DNA of 64,000 nucleotides, taken from positions 6,781,264-6,845,263 of the forward strand of contig NC_091019.1 in assembly GCF_041296385.1 (NCBI RefSeq), given 5' to 3'. The first letter of the stretch is position 1, and each line of letters begins with the position of its first letter. The position numbers and the translations under genes are program-made. The notes beneath the pieces were generated by a model, which was given only the letters and a program-made list of their open reading frames with translations, had not been told where the DNA came from and did not search any database. Shown here piece by piece: positions 22,069 to 36,351 of the stretch. This DNA comes from Aphelocoma coerulescens. Its lineage: Eukaryota; Chordata; Aves; Passeriformes; Corvidae.

Positions 22069-25000
22069 ATAATTTGGAATTTAACAACAGTTATGTAATA
22101 GTAAAAGATGAGACTGAATTAAAAAAAATCTAGTGATTTTTGCTTACCTTCTGCAACCAGACCAACAAGGTGAAGCAAATGTTTAAATAAAGGAACATAA
22201 TACACATTATATCTTTTAGATTTCAGAATTCTGAAACAAAAGAGGGGTTTTTGATCAGATGTATGAAACCTACTCTTCTTTGTAGATAGGAAATACAAAT
22301 GGGGCTTAAGTGGAGCAGCACATTCATTCTCTGCAGAGGAAAGTGTTCTACCAAAGGCAAGCATTTCTTGAACAGATGACTAAAATACTGCTGTAGATGA
22401 TTTATTTGTGTAATACTCTTCTTTCTGCATCCTATATGCAAATTATTACAAAATTGGAAGCTATTCCATAACTAAGCCAAAGTCCACGGTTATAAGGTCA
22501 CATCAAAGCAGTACTGCATACTTATAACAAGGTGGGGAGGAAAAAACCCTCACAGACCATTATAAAGCAAAAGGCTAAATGTTGCTTTCAAAAAGCCAGT
22601 TACATTGGGTAGGATTTTTGATTTTCAAAGATGACAATGGCTTTTAAATTATATATCAAACCCCATATATTATGTCCACTGCTGTTTATCCTCTGTTTTG
22701 AGGAGTAGAATCTCTGTGTAGAGATAACATAGGTGTTTGGAGAGACCTGGAGGTGCTCTCACAGACATACTTGAGCTCCTTGTTTTGGAAGAGAAACCAA
22801 GCCTCAGAGATCATGAAAAGCTATGGGGAGATCACAGCATGTCCTGTGCATGGGCCCCTGATAAATGGGTGCAAACAGCAGCCCTGCTGCCTGTCAAGAT
22901 GGACTGAGACTGGTGGTGCCAACTTCCCACTTGTGTGTCCCCACCCAGGTGTTGCTTTGGGATCCTCCAGTTAGCAAGGTAATGAAATAAATTTACTCTT
23001 TGCATTTCAGCCATGGGTTTGTGGTTGTTCCAGCTGCCTGCCTGTGTCATATCACACAGGAACCAAATGCTAAACTTGAAGAACATCTTTAATGCACAGA
23101 ACAGTCTGGCTACAAAGAGCAAACCAGCTTCAGACCCATTAAAAGAAACTGATTCATGCTCTTCTGATTTCAGTCCAACCCTGCTGCTTCCTCCATTCCC
23201 TTTTCCCTACAGTAGCCGAGACTTTGATCAATTGACTTCTCCAAACCCAGGTGGACTTTATCAAATCTCATACTATAATCTGTCAGGCACTTCTAATCAT
23301 ATTAGTGATTTCCCATCATACAACATCAGTAATTATATTATTAGACTTGGGTTGGGTTTTTTTTCCCCCCAATCTGATATAAAACTGCCTCTGCATATTA
23401 ATAACTTTTCTATCATGGGACTTTAATGAAGCAGAATATCAATGAGATGTGATGGGTGGAAAACTGTTAGTGATATAAAAGATGTTCGCATTTGGGTATA
23501 GACATGGCACTATTAGAAATGGTTTCCTTACAATGAGAAGTCTCTCTCCGTTTTTTTTCCTTTCATTCCCCTCAATGTAGGACAACTGTAAAACTTTATT
23601 TACAATTCATATGGAGAATGATTAAATAGCTTTCATTCTCTGAGTGTTGAGCAACTCTGCAAATCACAAAGGCATTCACTTGGTAAGAAGAAATTACAGT
23701 GATATTGTCTCATCCTTAGCATCATTTGTTACTTTAAAAAACTTAAGAAAGTATGTCAAATTATGGCAGAGACTGTAGCTTTATCTAAAATAAACTTATT
23801 AAAGAAGACAGGTTTTTTATTAGCAAGTCAGAAACCAAATGATTAAACAGCTTTCTCTCTGTCTGAATACCAAATAGAAATCAATGTACATTATACAGAA
23901 GTGGCAGCTGAGACTGCAGAAGATCCAAGGACAGCATAAAGACTGTGATTTACTGAAAATATTTCACCCAGGCAACAGCCATAAGATGAAGTCTAGTTTG
24001 CCCACATAATACATTCCCTTGCTCTTTTCAATATGAATTTAGAAAACTTACTTGCATAAACTGTAGAAAGGTGGTATTCTTGTCACAAATCCATAACTGT
24101 TGAACTAAAAAGAATTGTTTCTACCTCCTAAGCAGGCTCTCTAGAAAGCTTTTTGAAATATCATGTGTTGCTACTCAATGGCAGGCAATGTTAAATTTTT
24201 ATTGGTGGTTGTGACAATTGCAGCAATCGAAAACATAACTGCAAACCACTGTGTTTCTATAACCTGCTTGCAACACTCAAGAGAAAACATTATAAAGTGT
24301 GTTGACCCAGTGATTCAACCATAGTGGTTCCCAGCATGTCAGCTTTGTGGAGACCTTCATGGATTAAGTGTACAGAGAATCTGGATCTATCCATTCACAT
24401 TATTAAAGGATGATTTCCATTTAACATTACTATGAATGGACCTACAACATAGGGCCCATGCACATCTGACAGCTAAAATACTTCAATAAAACATGCAGGG
24501 GTTTTGGTTTCTTATAGATTTCTTTTTTGCAAAGATTCCAAATGGGACACAGGAATTTATTTTCCTCAAACAAAAATACAAGATTTTTATAGTTTCACAA
24601 GTTATCCTTGCTCCATTTTTTCATTTGCTGGATATAAGCTGGTAGAACTGGAAAAACAGATAAATGTGGGGCAGAGTATCTGAAATTCAAAAAGTAAACA
24701 AAAAAATGGCAGAGATACATCATGGAAATAAAAAGATTCTGGATAATATATACTAATCACCACAAAATAAATATTTTTCTTTGTATCAACTATTATTAGA
24801 AATCATATTCATTCTATTACTCTAATTTTACTGATACAATTGGAAATTATTTACCATTATGTATTACCATATGAACTGAACAACATAATATCACACAGAA
24901 ACCAGTGCTTTTCTGAATGGCTTGGAGAAAAGATTCATATACATCATACAGCTAATATACCATCCACTACACAGTATCCATGTTTGTGTGCCAAGAATCT

Positions 25001-28000
25001 TGAGAGGCCCTGGATTAAATAATTGTACTGTAGGTGATAATCAGGTAGGAAATATTACGCCTGTAGACAGACATCAAGACAAGCTCCACACTGACTTATG
25101 GTGTGTAAAATTCTACCAGCTACAGTGAAGGACAGTTATAATATGTCAATGCAGTTTATAGATGATGCAAAGCAGAACAAATGTTTGCCAAGTTTAAGTG
25201 ATAGATTTTATTGAGGTAAAATTGCAAATCCAGAGAGTATGCAAACACTCAAGAACATGCATTTAAGCTGCAAGTATTTATAGTGTGCAAAGATAAAAAG
25301 CTTGCTAGGTGTGCCCCTCACACTTTCTCAACTTTGTAAAACAATATATTCACCATTTGATTTCAGGTGAATACATCCAGGCTGTGTCTGGTCTAGTTTA
25401 GGGAAGGAGGTGAGGGTTTTCGCTCTGGCTCTGGTTTATGTCCATGCAGATGAACTGCTTTAAATCATGCCGAAGTCAGGGGAATCACACCTGAACTGTG
25501 GACTGTAAAATGGCCTTGAGTGGTGGCTGTGCATTTTTTGAGACAGTGCTACTTGGTCTAAGCCACCTCTGCTAGGAAACACACTTTAATGTTATGGATG
25601 TTTTGGGGCAATTTTCCTAGCAGTGAGGATGACACCTTAGAGACCAGTTTGGTTTAAGTCTACACCAATCTGTACCACACACTATAAAAAGTCTGAAAGG
25701 GCAAAAGTAAACTTGGTTTCAAACAAGTGAATTTCAGGCAGCGGACAGACTTTACAGCTTTTCCTTACATATAGGGCTTTAGCTAACAATTTTCCTCAAA
25801 AGTTTAATGCAGCCATTGTTGTGTATCAGAAGTTTATGCTACCCTTACAGCACAGAGGCAATAAAATTCCCTAACTGGCTATACCAGGTCTTGTCCTCCC
25901 ATGGCAGCGCACAGTAACGCCCAGCAACCCCGTGAAAACTGCATTTACATCTTGCAGTGGGACAAGAGTGTTATGATAGCAGAATTCTTAGAAATTTAGG
26001 AAGTCCACTGTAATTGTCAAAGACTATCATAATTTATTTTATTACAGTAAATAGTCAAATATTTTGAAAAGGTTACTCCCACTCCTGTGAATTATAGACA
26101 TGTTATCTCTAATGCTTCTTTTGTTTCTAAGCACAATTCTATTAATATCCAAGTAATAAAATCTTGTTCTGTAAAATAGTTGTAACTATTAAAAATACAC
26201 AGTGACTACGTCTAAAACTTGGAGATAATTTCATCATAATCATGAAAAAATCTGATACATTTCTACTGAAAATTTCAAACAAAAATATGGAGCCTTGAAG
26301 AAACTGGATTATCTGGTGATAATTGTTTGGCTTGCAGTATATACTCTACCTTTTTTCTATAAAAGCGTAGGAAAAGCAATGGGAGGAAAGGCCAGACATC
26401 TGACTCATTCCTAGAAGAATATGAATGAGGACTCCTCATAATTTCATTTGATGGGGTTGTCACTGGCTGGAATTACTCACAAGGCATATAGGCCCAACTC
26501 ATATGGGCATCACTCATATTATTAAAGGAATATTTAATATTATTTTAGTGTTAAGAATAGTGAAGGATTCATTCTCAAACTTTGTCGGGTAACTCTCTTT
26601 GCAGTTACAGCCATAATCTACAATATAATTTTAGTGGTTTTATATACAGATACATAAGAATATACTTAACAAACAACCACAGATAAAAATATATTTGAGA
26701 ACACACAGAAAAGTATCTTTATATTGTAAAAATTATTAATCCCTACACATTTCAGGTAAAATAAAAATCCCATAAAACACTTTTTTGGAGCAAGTCAAAC
26801 AGAACAAACATTCACAGTCTGAAAAAGACAAGACATGTAGAATGTGCATAGATAAAGGAGAAAAATAAAACACTTATCAGGAATACATTGCAAACCAGAT
26901 AGCTGCAAAAAAGCTTATACAATGAAGTCCATGTTAGCTGTTATTTAGGGCACCTAAAAGTAGGAAAATATTCAGAAAAAATTAAATGGGGCCTGCATAA
27001 TTTCAGATTTTTGACAGTGTAGTAAATGGGCCTTGCTTATGCAGTGATTGAAGAAATTTCAGAGAGGGTGACTGCAGACATGGAACGTAGAACTGAAGCA
27101 AATAATAGCATTTTTAACAAGATAAAAATAAATTGGTTTAGAGTTGTCACATTCCAGTGTTCTTTCTCAGTACATGAAAACGATGAAGAATGTTAGCACA
27201 ACAAGAATATATACAGCTAAGAGGACTGACTTGCAAAGGGGAATTGAGAGAAATTAGAGTACAAGATATGACTGAGGAGTAACCGAAAGACGTGAGAAAA
27301 TGCGGTAAGGATTGATTAGAGCAGACCACTGATCTATAAAATCTTGAACTTGTAAAGAAAAAGAAGTATTAGCATTGAACAAAAAAAACAAAGTGCAAAA
27401 AGAGTCTATTACACTACAATATCAGCTAGCTATTCTAAAACTAACAAAAGCATTTGAGAAATAGTGATGGGTTTCAGTATATAGTCTGACATGTCTAATA
27501 CTGTGTTCTTTGCAGGAAAAGTCACTCTTGGGTATTGACTGATAGAGTGTGCTACAGACGATTTTTTTTCCTATATATGAACATCACAGAACAGGGAACA
27601 AGTCTCCCGAATTCCTTTCTTCCAAATAATTTCTGATGTCATTTAATATGTCTGATAGGACTGCAGCAGTATTAGTGGGATGGGAACACAAGGCATGTCA
27701 ATACTGAAGTAGGAGTGCAGGTCTGGACCTCACCAGCCAGCACTTCAAACCAATTTGCTTTCCACATGTTCTGTAACTGTAATGCTGAGAAAACCTGAGC
27801 TTTCTCTGATCCAGCAGCCTTCAAGTTCCAAACAAAGAGAAAACACAGATGCTATTGGGAAAATTATATGTGTATTTAGTGTCTAAAGCAAATAATAATC
27901 AAGAAAAATGTCAACACAAAATAGAAGGTAATCCAGATTGCCAATTCTTTTTGTGTTTTTTTCTTCTCTTCTTATAAGCAGTCTAATGTTAAGATTCAAA

Positions 28001-30529
28001 CATACATTAATGTTTGAAAAGTTGTTTTCCTCTGAGCTGAACCTAGAATCCCCCAGGCAGCAATGCAGTGTGACTTGTACGATTTACCTCTGTTCCAAAA
28101 ATAATAATAGAAGGCTTTGAATAATTATTCAGCAGTGTCAAATATCTAATACTGACTCCTTGCAAATATTTATAAAGCCCATCTTCTGGTGCCCAAAAAG
28201 TGGAAAAATCTAAGTCAACTTGAAGAAGCAAGTCAATTCAAATAGTTGCCTAAGCTGGAAATTAAAACTTTTTGGAACCCCTTTTTCTGTATGCTTCATG
28301 GACATAATGAACAGCACCAAAACACCTTTGACCTTACAGCATTTGGAAAGCATCAGGGAAAAAAAGACAGATGTTGTCCTGCCTACCACACAATAGGATC
28401 ATGTCATCCTCACTGTTAACATCCTCCACCCATTGAAATGACAACCTAAAGGTGGCAACACAAGTGTGATCTTTGTTTGGTGCCATTTATTCAGGATGTG
28501 AAGAAAGCGTTTCTGAAACCACTAAGAAATATCTTCCAAACCTTCCTATCAGTGGAATGCCTAAAAGTGAAGAATATATGTCAAAATACTGCTATACTAG
28601 TGTGCCAAGGAAATTATGTCACACCATACTACCATCTAGATACCCAGCAGATAATTGGAAGGATGGTCTCATGAACAGCTAGTGCTCTTCAGCTGCTGTT
28701 TGTTTATACTCCAGATCTCCTGAAACAACTTACTTAGCATACAACGTAGGCTTGGATGACTAAGGAAACAGTGATGTGAAAGAGCCTTTCAGGTGAATCC
28801 TGATATTTGTTCTGCTTTCTAAAAGGGGAAAAAAAAAGAAAATACTTTCCTTGGTTTTATTCCTTATATTCATTATTTCCATGCTCATGTTTTAGCATAT
28901 GTGGACACAGGTATTATTTTTATGTGCTTTAATTACAGTAAGAACTACATTCATGACATGTAGTTATGAACAGAATTGGACAGAAGGCTTACTGCAACTA
29001 ATTCTCAAAAGAAAATATGTATAATTGTTGATCTATCATGAGTTTTTCCTGTTGGGGATTCACAAAAGGAAAAGAAACATTTTAATAAGATTTAAGTAAA
29101 TAAGAATAAAACTTTTATGTTTGCAAGACTCTAGGCAAGAAGTAAAATAATATTGTCCAGCTCTTAACAAAGGTTAGTATTTAATACACAGCCCTTTTTA
29201 TTTGTTCAGTCAACAAAAATTAATGTCAATGAACTTGACATCAAGTACAATGATATAACAGCGAAATAACATCATAATCTCAGTTTATCCAGGAGCCTAA
29301 AGAATAAAATTTGTTGCTTTCCATGGCTATGGCATTTGCTTTTTTTCTTGGCTCAAAAAGGATTAATGGGTTATGCACACTCACTTTTTCAGTGTTGCAT
29401 TGATCATTTAATACAAATGCTTCTCCTGAAAATTGGGCTGTTTTCCAGACTGTAAATTATTCTTCCAGCTTCACAATTAAAGACATCATGCTGATGAATG
29501 AGGTAGTAATGCTGATTTACATTCAGCAGTTGTGTGACTCAGAGATATGATATGCACTATCTTTGTCTCCTCAGCAGAAGCTGCAGGCAGTCTCCAAAAA
29601 ACCTTTGTCCACCAGGTTTGTTATCGCTCTCCCTGAAACACCTGTAATGCTTCAGATAGCAGGAAACTTGCTAATATGAGAAATAGTTTCCTTCTTTATG
29701 ACCTGTTATGAAAGCCAAAGAAATGTTTATTGATAACATCAAACTGAGTGTCTTGAAGACATGTTTATTTTACTCAGGGGATTGTGACACCAGAGGCAGA
29801 ACCTGGACTAACTTTCTTTCCCACCTCAGCAAATAAGTCTTGGCCAGAAACAGCTCTTCTGAAGAAGGTGGAATGTATTCATCTTCAGCCCTATTCAGTT
29901 CTGGGTCTCACTATAGAAACTGCCACCAAACATTAATTAGAGAGAGCCTAATCCTGTAGATGCTGCTGCCTTTGGAACAGAGGCCATAGAACTTGACCAG
30001 TGTCTATCATTTGAAAGAAAATGGAAAATGCTCCAAAAGCAGCATGTGAGAACCTATAATAGATAGGTAAGGGCTTTCAGCTGTGACCTCTCCATCTAGG
30101 GTAAGTTTCTTTGCCATTTAGAATGGAGACCTGTGCTCTTTAAAAATAATCAAGCAGCTTCCAGGTTCAAATCAGAATAGGTGAGGGGTGGTAGGAAGAG
30201 AGATGAAGAGGAGAGTCCTACGTCCTCTGGGTCAGAGTGGGAATTTTCCCAGTCTAACTGTGACGATTGCAGAAATACAGGAAAATGAGGCAGATCTCAG
30301 AAAAAGTTGCTAGTAGGGATTTTTTTCCTCTTTCTCTTCACCTGGGAGACCCAAGGCTGTTCGAGTAGAAGGAGAAGGAAACTCTTGCCAAGCTAGGCTG
30401 ATCTGGGAAAATGTAACAGTATTGTCTGTTTTACACAACCAGCTATGCTTCTGACATCTGCTTCCAACAAAGGCATTGCAAATGCTTATACTGAGGAGAA
30501 AAGTGCAAACCGAACCAGATGTCAGCTAA
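22069..30529. other. Long unique AT-rich non-coding stretch
   Basis: Over 8 kb without a recognised transposable element, exon or RNA gene. The longest frame is 137 codons (23013-23426, plus strand) and shows no known domain. A lack of repeats over this length is common in bird genomes and may include conserved non-coding elements that cannot be seen without alignment. Confidence 0.5.
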
Positions 30530-30625
30530 TTTGAGCAACCTGGCCTAGCTGAAGATACCTCTGCTCATTGCAGGTGGGTTGGAACTAGCTGACCTTTAAA
30601 AGTTCCTTCCAACCCAGAAGTATTA
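30530..30625 (+). mobile_element. CR1 LINE 3'-end scrap
   Basis: The sequence reads gagcaacctggcctagct, then a ggtgggttggaactagctga block and a final ttccttccaaccca. These are the last 100 bp of a CR1 on the plus strand. Confidence 0.85.
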
Positions 30626-30737
30626 ATTACTTTAAAAGTATGTGGTACATGGTTTAACTGCACTGAATTCAGACTGTGACTGCTCACATACTCTCTAGAC
30701 AGATATTCAGTATGTATTTTTTGATAACTATGTTGTT

Positions 30738-30822
30738 ATAGAATCAGAGAATATGCTGATTTGGAAGGGAGTCATCAGGATCATCGAGTCCAACTCCTGG
30801 CTCTACCCATCACTGTGTAAGT
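30738..30822 (-). mobile_element. CR1 LINE 3'-end scrap
   Basis: The plus strand reads tagaatcagagaatatgctg, then ttggaaggga and a tcgagtccaactcctggc block. This is the inverse of a CR1 3' end of the same type as the copies at 7268 and 47355. Its 3' end faces the 3' end of the copy at 30530-30625 across about 110 bp. Confidence 0.85.
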
Positions 30823-32442
30823 CTATGGTCTTCATAAACTTCTAGCATAAATAACCAACCTTTCTTGAAACTAGGAAAGAGCAAAGAATACATTTATGGT
30901 TTAGTCCTCATAGATGGCAGAACATGTGGAATTTCAAAGGGTTACAAACATTTTTAATGAATTCCTCAGAGTTATAAAAAGTCCATAAATAAAATCAGAA
31001 CTCCCACTGAACAACCAGTATGCTTTCACTTGAAAAAATAAACACAGTTGCAATTTCTATATAACTCAGAAACATGCTATGTTAATTAACACTGGGCCCT
31101 TGTTCTTTTAATCCCCTTCACCCCAAAACTGAAGAAAATTGAAAGAAATATTTAAGGATTGTAGGCATTATAATACCAACATCATATTCAGCTTATTAAA
31201 CCTCTTCTTCACTAAGGTTTAAGATCCTGCTGAATAGCTCATCACTTGTCTGTAGTTAATATACTTTTGGTGCACTTTGACATAATTCTAGAAGGGATAA
31301 AGGCTTTTGGTGCCTAAGAACAAGTATTAACATAATTGCTCTAAAAATATTTAAAGGAGCTGAAGGTCACTTGCTGACTCTTCATGTCTAAGACTATACT
31401 GCAGTTGGCTTTTGTCTCTTGACAATAAACTGATCAAGACTGTTGCAATATCTAGATATAAATGTCTTCCAGTGCTGCGAAGTTAGGGATTTATCACAGG
31501 ATTTTCCTTATCATTCCTTGGTTTTAGAGACTCATAACTCCATTAATCATCCTTTAATATTCATGCAGTAAATTTGCCATGATGTACAACGAGGTTTAAT
31601 TACTAGATTTTTTTCCATTTTTGGAAGGGACAATTCAGATTATTTTCAGTTTTCAGAAGACTACAGCATTTATATTAGAGATCAACATACAGACCCTTAC
31701 AGATATCTAACATTCAGAACTCTGTATGGAATACAAAAGAAAACCGCAATTAAACCGTTAATTTAGTTCTGCACAGTCTTGCATACCTGCTAAGAAGCAC
31801 TGATGAGCCAATAGATCTCTCACACACAGAGATTTGTTTCATACCAGATCAATTCAGAGCCTATGCAAAGGATGCTGGATTCAGAAGTTTGAAAAGCAGC
31901 AACTGCTCCCACTATAATTATTAGAAGATCTTGGCATTTGGTACTTTACAAAATCAGGAACTTTAATGTGGGGCTTTTTGAGGCACAAGAACTACAGGAA
32001 TTCCTGAACAGCACCTTTGAACTAGTTACAATTAATTCTTTCAGGGGCAAATTTTGCTCTCAGTATGTAGAAATGAGATTCTTAATGCTAGTATGCATAT
32101 AAAAATATACTACAGGTCAATGTACGGGGAAGAATTTCACTCCCTATGCATGATGAATCTTAATTGCATTCTCCTCCAAGTCTTAGATCTCCCTATAGGA
32201 GAGCTGCAGTCACTCATTTAGATTGGTGAAAGGATCACTTGTCTGAATGGGTTTCATAGCAACAAAATCCTGTCAGATCCAGTCAATAATGTTGCGACAT
32301 ACTGGCCTAATGAAATACAATTTTGTATAAACAAAAAGATGCATTTTAGACAATATGTTATATTCAGTTGTAAGGGAACACAGGTCATGATACGTGGCAC
32401 TTATTCTTTGCTTTCCATCTTCAAAGTGCTTCAGAAGCAAAC
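30823..32442. other. Unique AT-rich non-coding stretch
   Basis: No repeat family, exon or RNA gene recognised. Confidence 0.5.
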
Positions 32443-32519
32443 TAATTAATCCTCTAAGTAATTAATACTAATTATTTAGTGGATGATAATTATGGTAGTC
32501 TATTGCTTTAAACTAATTA
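32443..32519. promoter_or_regulatory. Cluster of five TAATTA homeodomain core sites
   Basis: The palindromic hexamer TAATTA occurs at 32443-32448, 32459-32464, 32469-32474, 32487-32492 and 32514-32519. TAATTA is the core site of many homeodomain proteins. In DNA of about 62% AT, one would expect well under one copy in 77 bp. That this is an enhancer is an inference. It could also be a chance product of local AT-richness. Confidence 0.4.
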
Positions 32520-34677
32520 GTTGTAAATGTTTTAATGATATCCTATAATGTTTTATATGCAATTGCTATGGTCTGCTGGGTTATAATGTATATCTTATGA
32601 TATTTATTCCCAAATGGTCCACTGTGAATTTGTACATCCTGTAACAGATGATCAGATGAAAGCACACACAGGTTAAAGGACCGGGTTCACAGCAGGATTC
32701 ATCTGCTAGGATTGCCATTACAGGAACTGGAAGTCACAGCAAAGAATAAAGTATTTAGTCCTCCTTATACCATGCACAGAAACAGTGAGGACTTCAAAAT
32801 TAGGGGCTTGACCTCAGTGTGGTAATGCACAGCATACCTGAGCAGCTGTGCAAGGATGCCCAGCATCCCTGTTCATACTGTTAATGACTGCTGGACATAA
32901 ATCAGCTTTAGGACGTAAGGACATAAATTAATGTGAGCTTTCTTTCTTTTTCTTAAATCCAGGAAGGGCAATTGCTTTGTATTACTCCATAAGTAAAGAG
33001 AGTCCCAGTCAGCAATAGGTATGAATGGCCATCTGAGACTGAGAACCAGAACATCCTGTGTAGCAAGAGGGAGCACACTCGCTTGCTTGGGTGGGGATAA
33101 GGACTACAGTCCACTTTGTCAAAGAGGAATCAAACCGGGTCTCCCACATGCAGCAGGAAACCTCTTACCTCTATGCATTCCAGGATGCTTTCAGCAGAGC
33201 TTTTCCAATGGATTCCATCAAGTGTTTTCCATGGCTGAGGTGGGTACTGAGGTGCCTTTTTTGTTAGACCCAGCAAGGCTTAGGGATGAGGAAGACACTG
33301 AGCTGCTCAGCACTGCCAAGACTAAAGAACATCTAAGCACATGCTGGAGACACTGGCAGATTTTCGCCTTTGACTATTGCTCTGACAGTAAACATCTTAG
33401 CATCATTTGAACAGCAGTGGTACTTCAACAGCACAATGAATCCAAGTATTAGCTTTAAAGTGTGTTTCAAGTAAGAAAAGCACTGTGTCAGAAATTACTT
33501 CATAGGGCTCTATTTTTTGTTCTCCCTCAGTGACTCTACCTCAAATCCAATGGGCTTGAAAAACAAATTTTGAAATGTCATCTCTAGCATACAGAATACC
33601 CAAGATCTGAAAGACAGCCTGTGTTCATTGTACTTCTTCCACCATTACAAATAATAATTACAAATAATAATTTAGCAGTTCAAATCTGAAATTTCAATTT
33701 TTGATGTATTGAAATTCAGCTCAGCTCACAAGAAAATCACTGGTTTACTACCAACTATAATAAAAATATGGATTCCCGCTGCAAATCAAACATAAAAAAT
33801 TAAAAAACTCAGGGCTACTTTTTTTTTTTTAACATACATACGTTTTGAGTATCCTCTTCAAACACAGATTTTCACCATTTAACTTACTCCAACATAAAAG
33901 AATTGTCATGAAAATAATTTAATATAAGACTGAAGCCAGAACTGTTGCTTACTTATAAAGAGTACAAAGGGAATTAATTTACTGTGTTCACAGCTAGGTA
34001 TTGCAATGCTCCTCTTTCACACATTACAGCCTTTTAAGTCTAGAAAAACCCATTTTAACTGTGTACTCTAACCTCCTGTTTCGCACTAGCTGATGTTCAT
34101 GCACTAGTTCCAGCTTCACACTTGGGTGTGGGCAAGACATTTTCTTTCAGAAATATAACCAGTCTTGATTTTACTGTTTCCTAGTGATGAAAAAATATAG
34201 AACTCTTTGTAAACTGCTCCCTTTTTAGTTATCCTCAACATTTAAAATATTAACAGAATAACGTAACATTCTCAACATTCTCTCTCTGGACTTTTAGCCT
34301 TTTGATTTTCCTGGACTTTTCTGCATGACTAAAAAGCCTTTTCTTAACAAATGTAATGCTTTAATTGTATCACTGCCCTTTAATTGTTTATAAATAGAGT
34401 CCTATATCAATCCATCCATTATTTTGCCAGAGATCCCACTGTGAGATGTCTGGACGTTAATTTAAACAAACAAAACTGTCATGGTACAACCTTGATTTCA
34501 GCCCTTGAAATGTCTGTGTTTTTCCAGTATGTATTAAAAAAATCAGTGCTCACCATCCAGAAAGTTCTTTTGCTAGCTATTCTAAAACTCATTTGATGAC
34601 AGTTAGGTTTTAAGATGTTTAATTTATGTAGATAGTTTTATAAGGGAAAACATGTAATCACTATTTTAAAATGCAAA

Positions 34678-34736
34678 TATCTATCTATATATATATATAT
34701 ATATATTTCATATATATATACATATATATATATGTA
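34678..34736. repeat. TA-rich microsatellite
   Basis: An interrupted run of TA dinucleotides with a few C and G interruptions. Frames that cross it give tyrosine- and isoleucine-rich nonsense peptides. Confidence 0.95.
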
Positions 34737-36331
34737 AACCCTATAACTATTTAGAATTTGTACCGTGAAGATCAATGGGATTTTTAGAGCCACAACTCTA
34801 GCATAAACTGAGTATAGATGTGTAAGTGACACATAGGTATTACCTAGAAACAATACTTTTGAGGGATTCTTTATTACTTTCTTGTTTTTCAAGAATGTCC
34901 TATTCAATATTTTTTACCACTTATCAGTATGTCTTCAAATAATGTATGTTACCTGGAGCTATAGCAGTGAACTCTGTCAACTGAACACTTTCAGAGAACA
35001 GTTTTAGATCACTCTAGTAGCTTTTAAGAGGCTCTGTAAGTTATGGTTCTAGTCATGTGACAAATATAAATCTGAGGTAGAAAGTGCCATCAGTTTTCTA
35101 CAGGTAATTTCTTGCTTAAGTTCACAAATGGTGGCATATGCTTTGTTTTCTGGAGAAGCCTGTGGAAATCTGGTTCTCTTTGCCCACCTACTTTGAAACA
35201 GAGTTCAAGTAACTTATACTAAGTGAAATGTAAAGCAAAATTCTAATGTAATTTCAGGGGGCTTCTGGTAAGTATTCACTAGGTCAAGAATTTGGACCTT
35301 CTTTACCCTTCAGATGTGTTCCATGAAGAAGCATAAAACACATGTTGACTGTGTTTAATATTTAGTTCTCCGAAGAGTTGCTGCACCCTGAGAAATCAGC
35401 ATCCAAAGCATATCTGAAATTCCAGAACCATGTTTCTAAATAACCTGTTGGACTTTTCATATTATCTCTTCATTAGAGGAGTTTAGAGAATAGACTGTGC
35501 ATTTTAAATTTATCTATGAAGAAACACATCACAGAGAAACTTGTTTTTTCTCCAGATCTTGACTGACATTTGAAGAAAGTGGTTATTAATGAGATGACCG
35601 AACCAAATGAAAGCAGGTGAAAGAGCTTTCAAGGTACCCTTACAGCAGAAAAAATCTACTGAATCCAATACTAATGAATCCAGCTGGATGATACTCATTT
35701 TTTATATAGTTATTCCTCAAAAAAAAAATCCTTTATTTTATACAAATTGTGAGATTTCACACAAGCTTTATTCTTGTTATTTTAGGGTTTCACTTAGATT
35801 AGTTCAGTTCTGTTGGATGCTCAGATAGCAGTGGGAAGCCAAGAGAACATTTTCTCTCTTATCTAGCAAGAAAATTGAGACTGCCTTTCCAAAACAACCC
35901 TCTTTATAATAAACCACGTGTTCAATGTCACAACAGGATTAAAGCCATTGTGTTAATTCCATATAATATATGGGAAAGTTTCTCAGCAGGCAGTTTCTTC
36001 TTCAGGCACAGTGAAATTTTGTCCTTGAATGTTACTTCCCACACAGGCACTGTTTCTATCAAATAAACTTTTAAAACCTTAACTTGATGGTTCTAAAAGT
36101 ACTTTCTTTCTCTTCTTCCACGGACGCACAATGGAGCTTCCTCCTCTTGTACTCCAATGCTGGAGCATCTTGCCTTTCCTTCTTATTTTCCCTATTTTTT
36201 ACAAACTGTAGGTCTTCCATTCCCATCAAATCATCCTTTCACCCTGACTTGTCTGAGTGTCTTCAAGGCATTCTGACACTCCCACTACCAGTATCAACTC
36301 CTCATATTTCCGTGAAACATTACATATACAT

Positions 36332-36351
36332 ACATACATATATATGTATGT
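36332..36351. repeat. Perfect 20-bp palindrome in an alternating CATA tract
   Basis: acatacatatatatgtatgt reads the same on both strands. It sits in a short (cata)n run, so it probably arose by microsatellite slippage. Confidence 0.9.

Noticed and set aside
23013..23426. 137-codon plus-strand frame
   Set aside because: No known domain. It ends in low-complexity T- and C-rich DNA, and is probably chance.
33021..33410. 129-codon plus-strand frame
   Set aside because: No recognisable similarity, no biased composition typical of coding sequence, and no supporting neighbours.
34638..34907. 89-codon minus-strand frame rich in Tyr and Ile
   Set aside because: It is the translation of the TA microsatellite.
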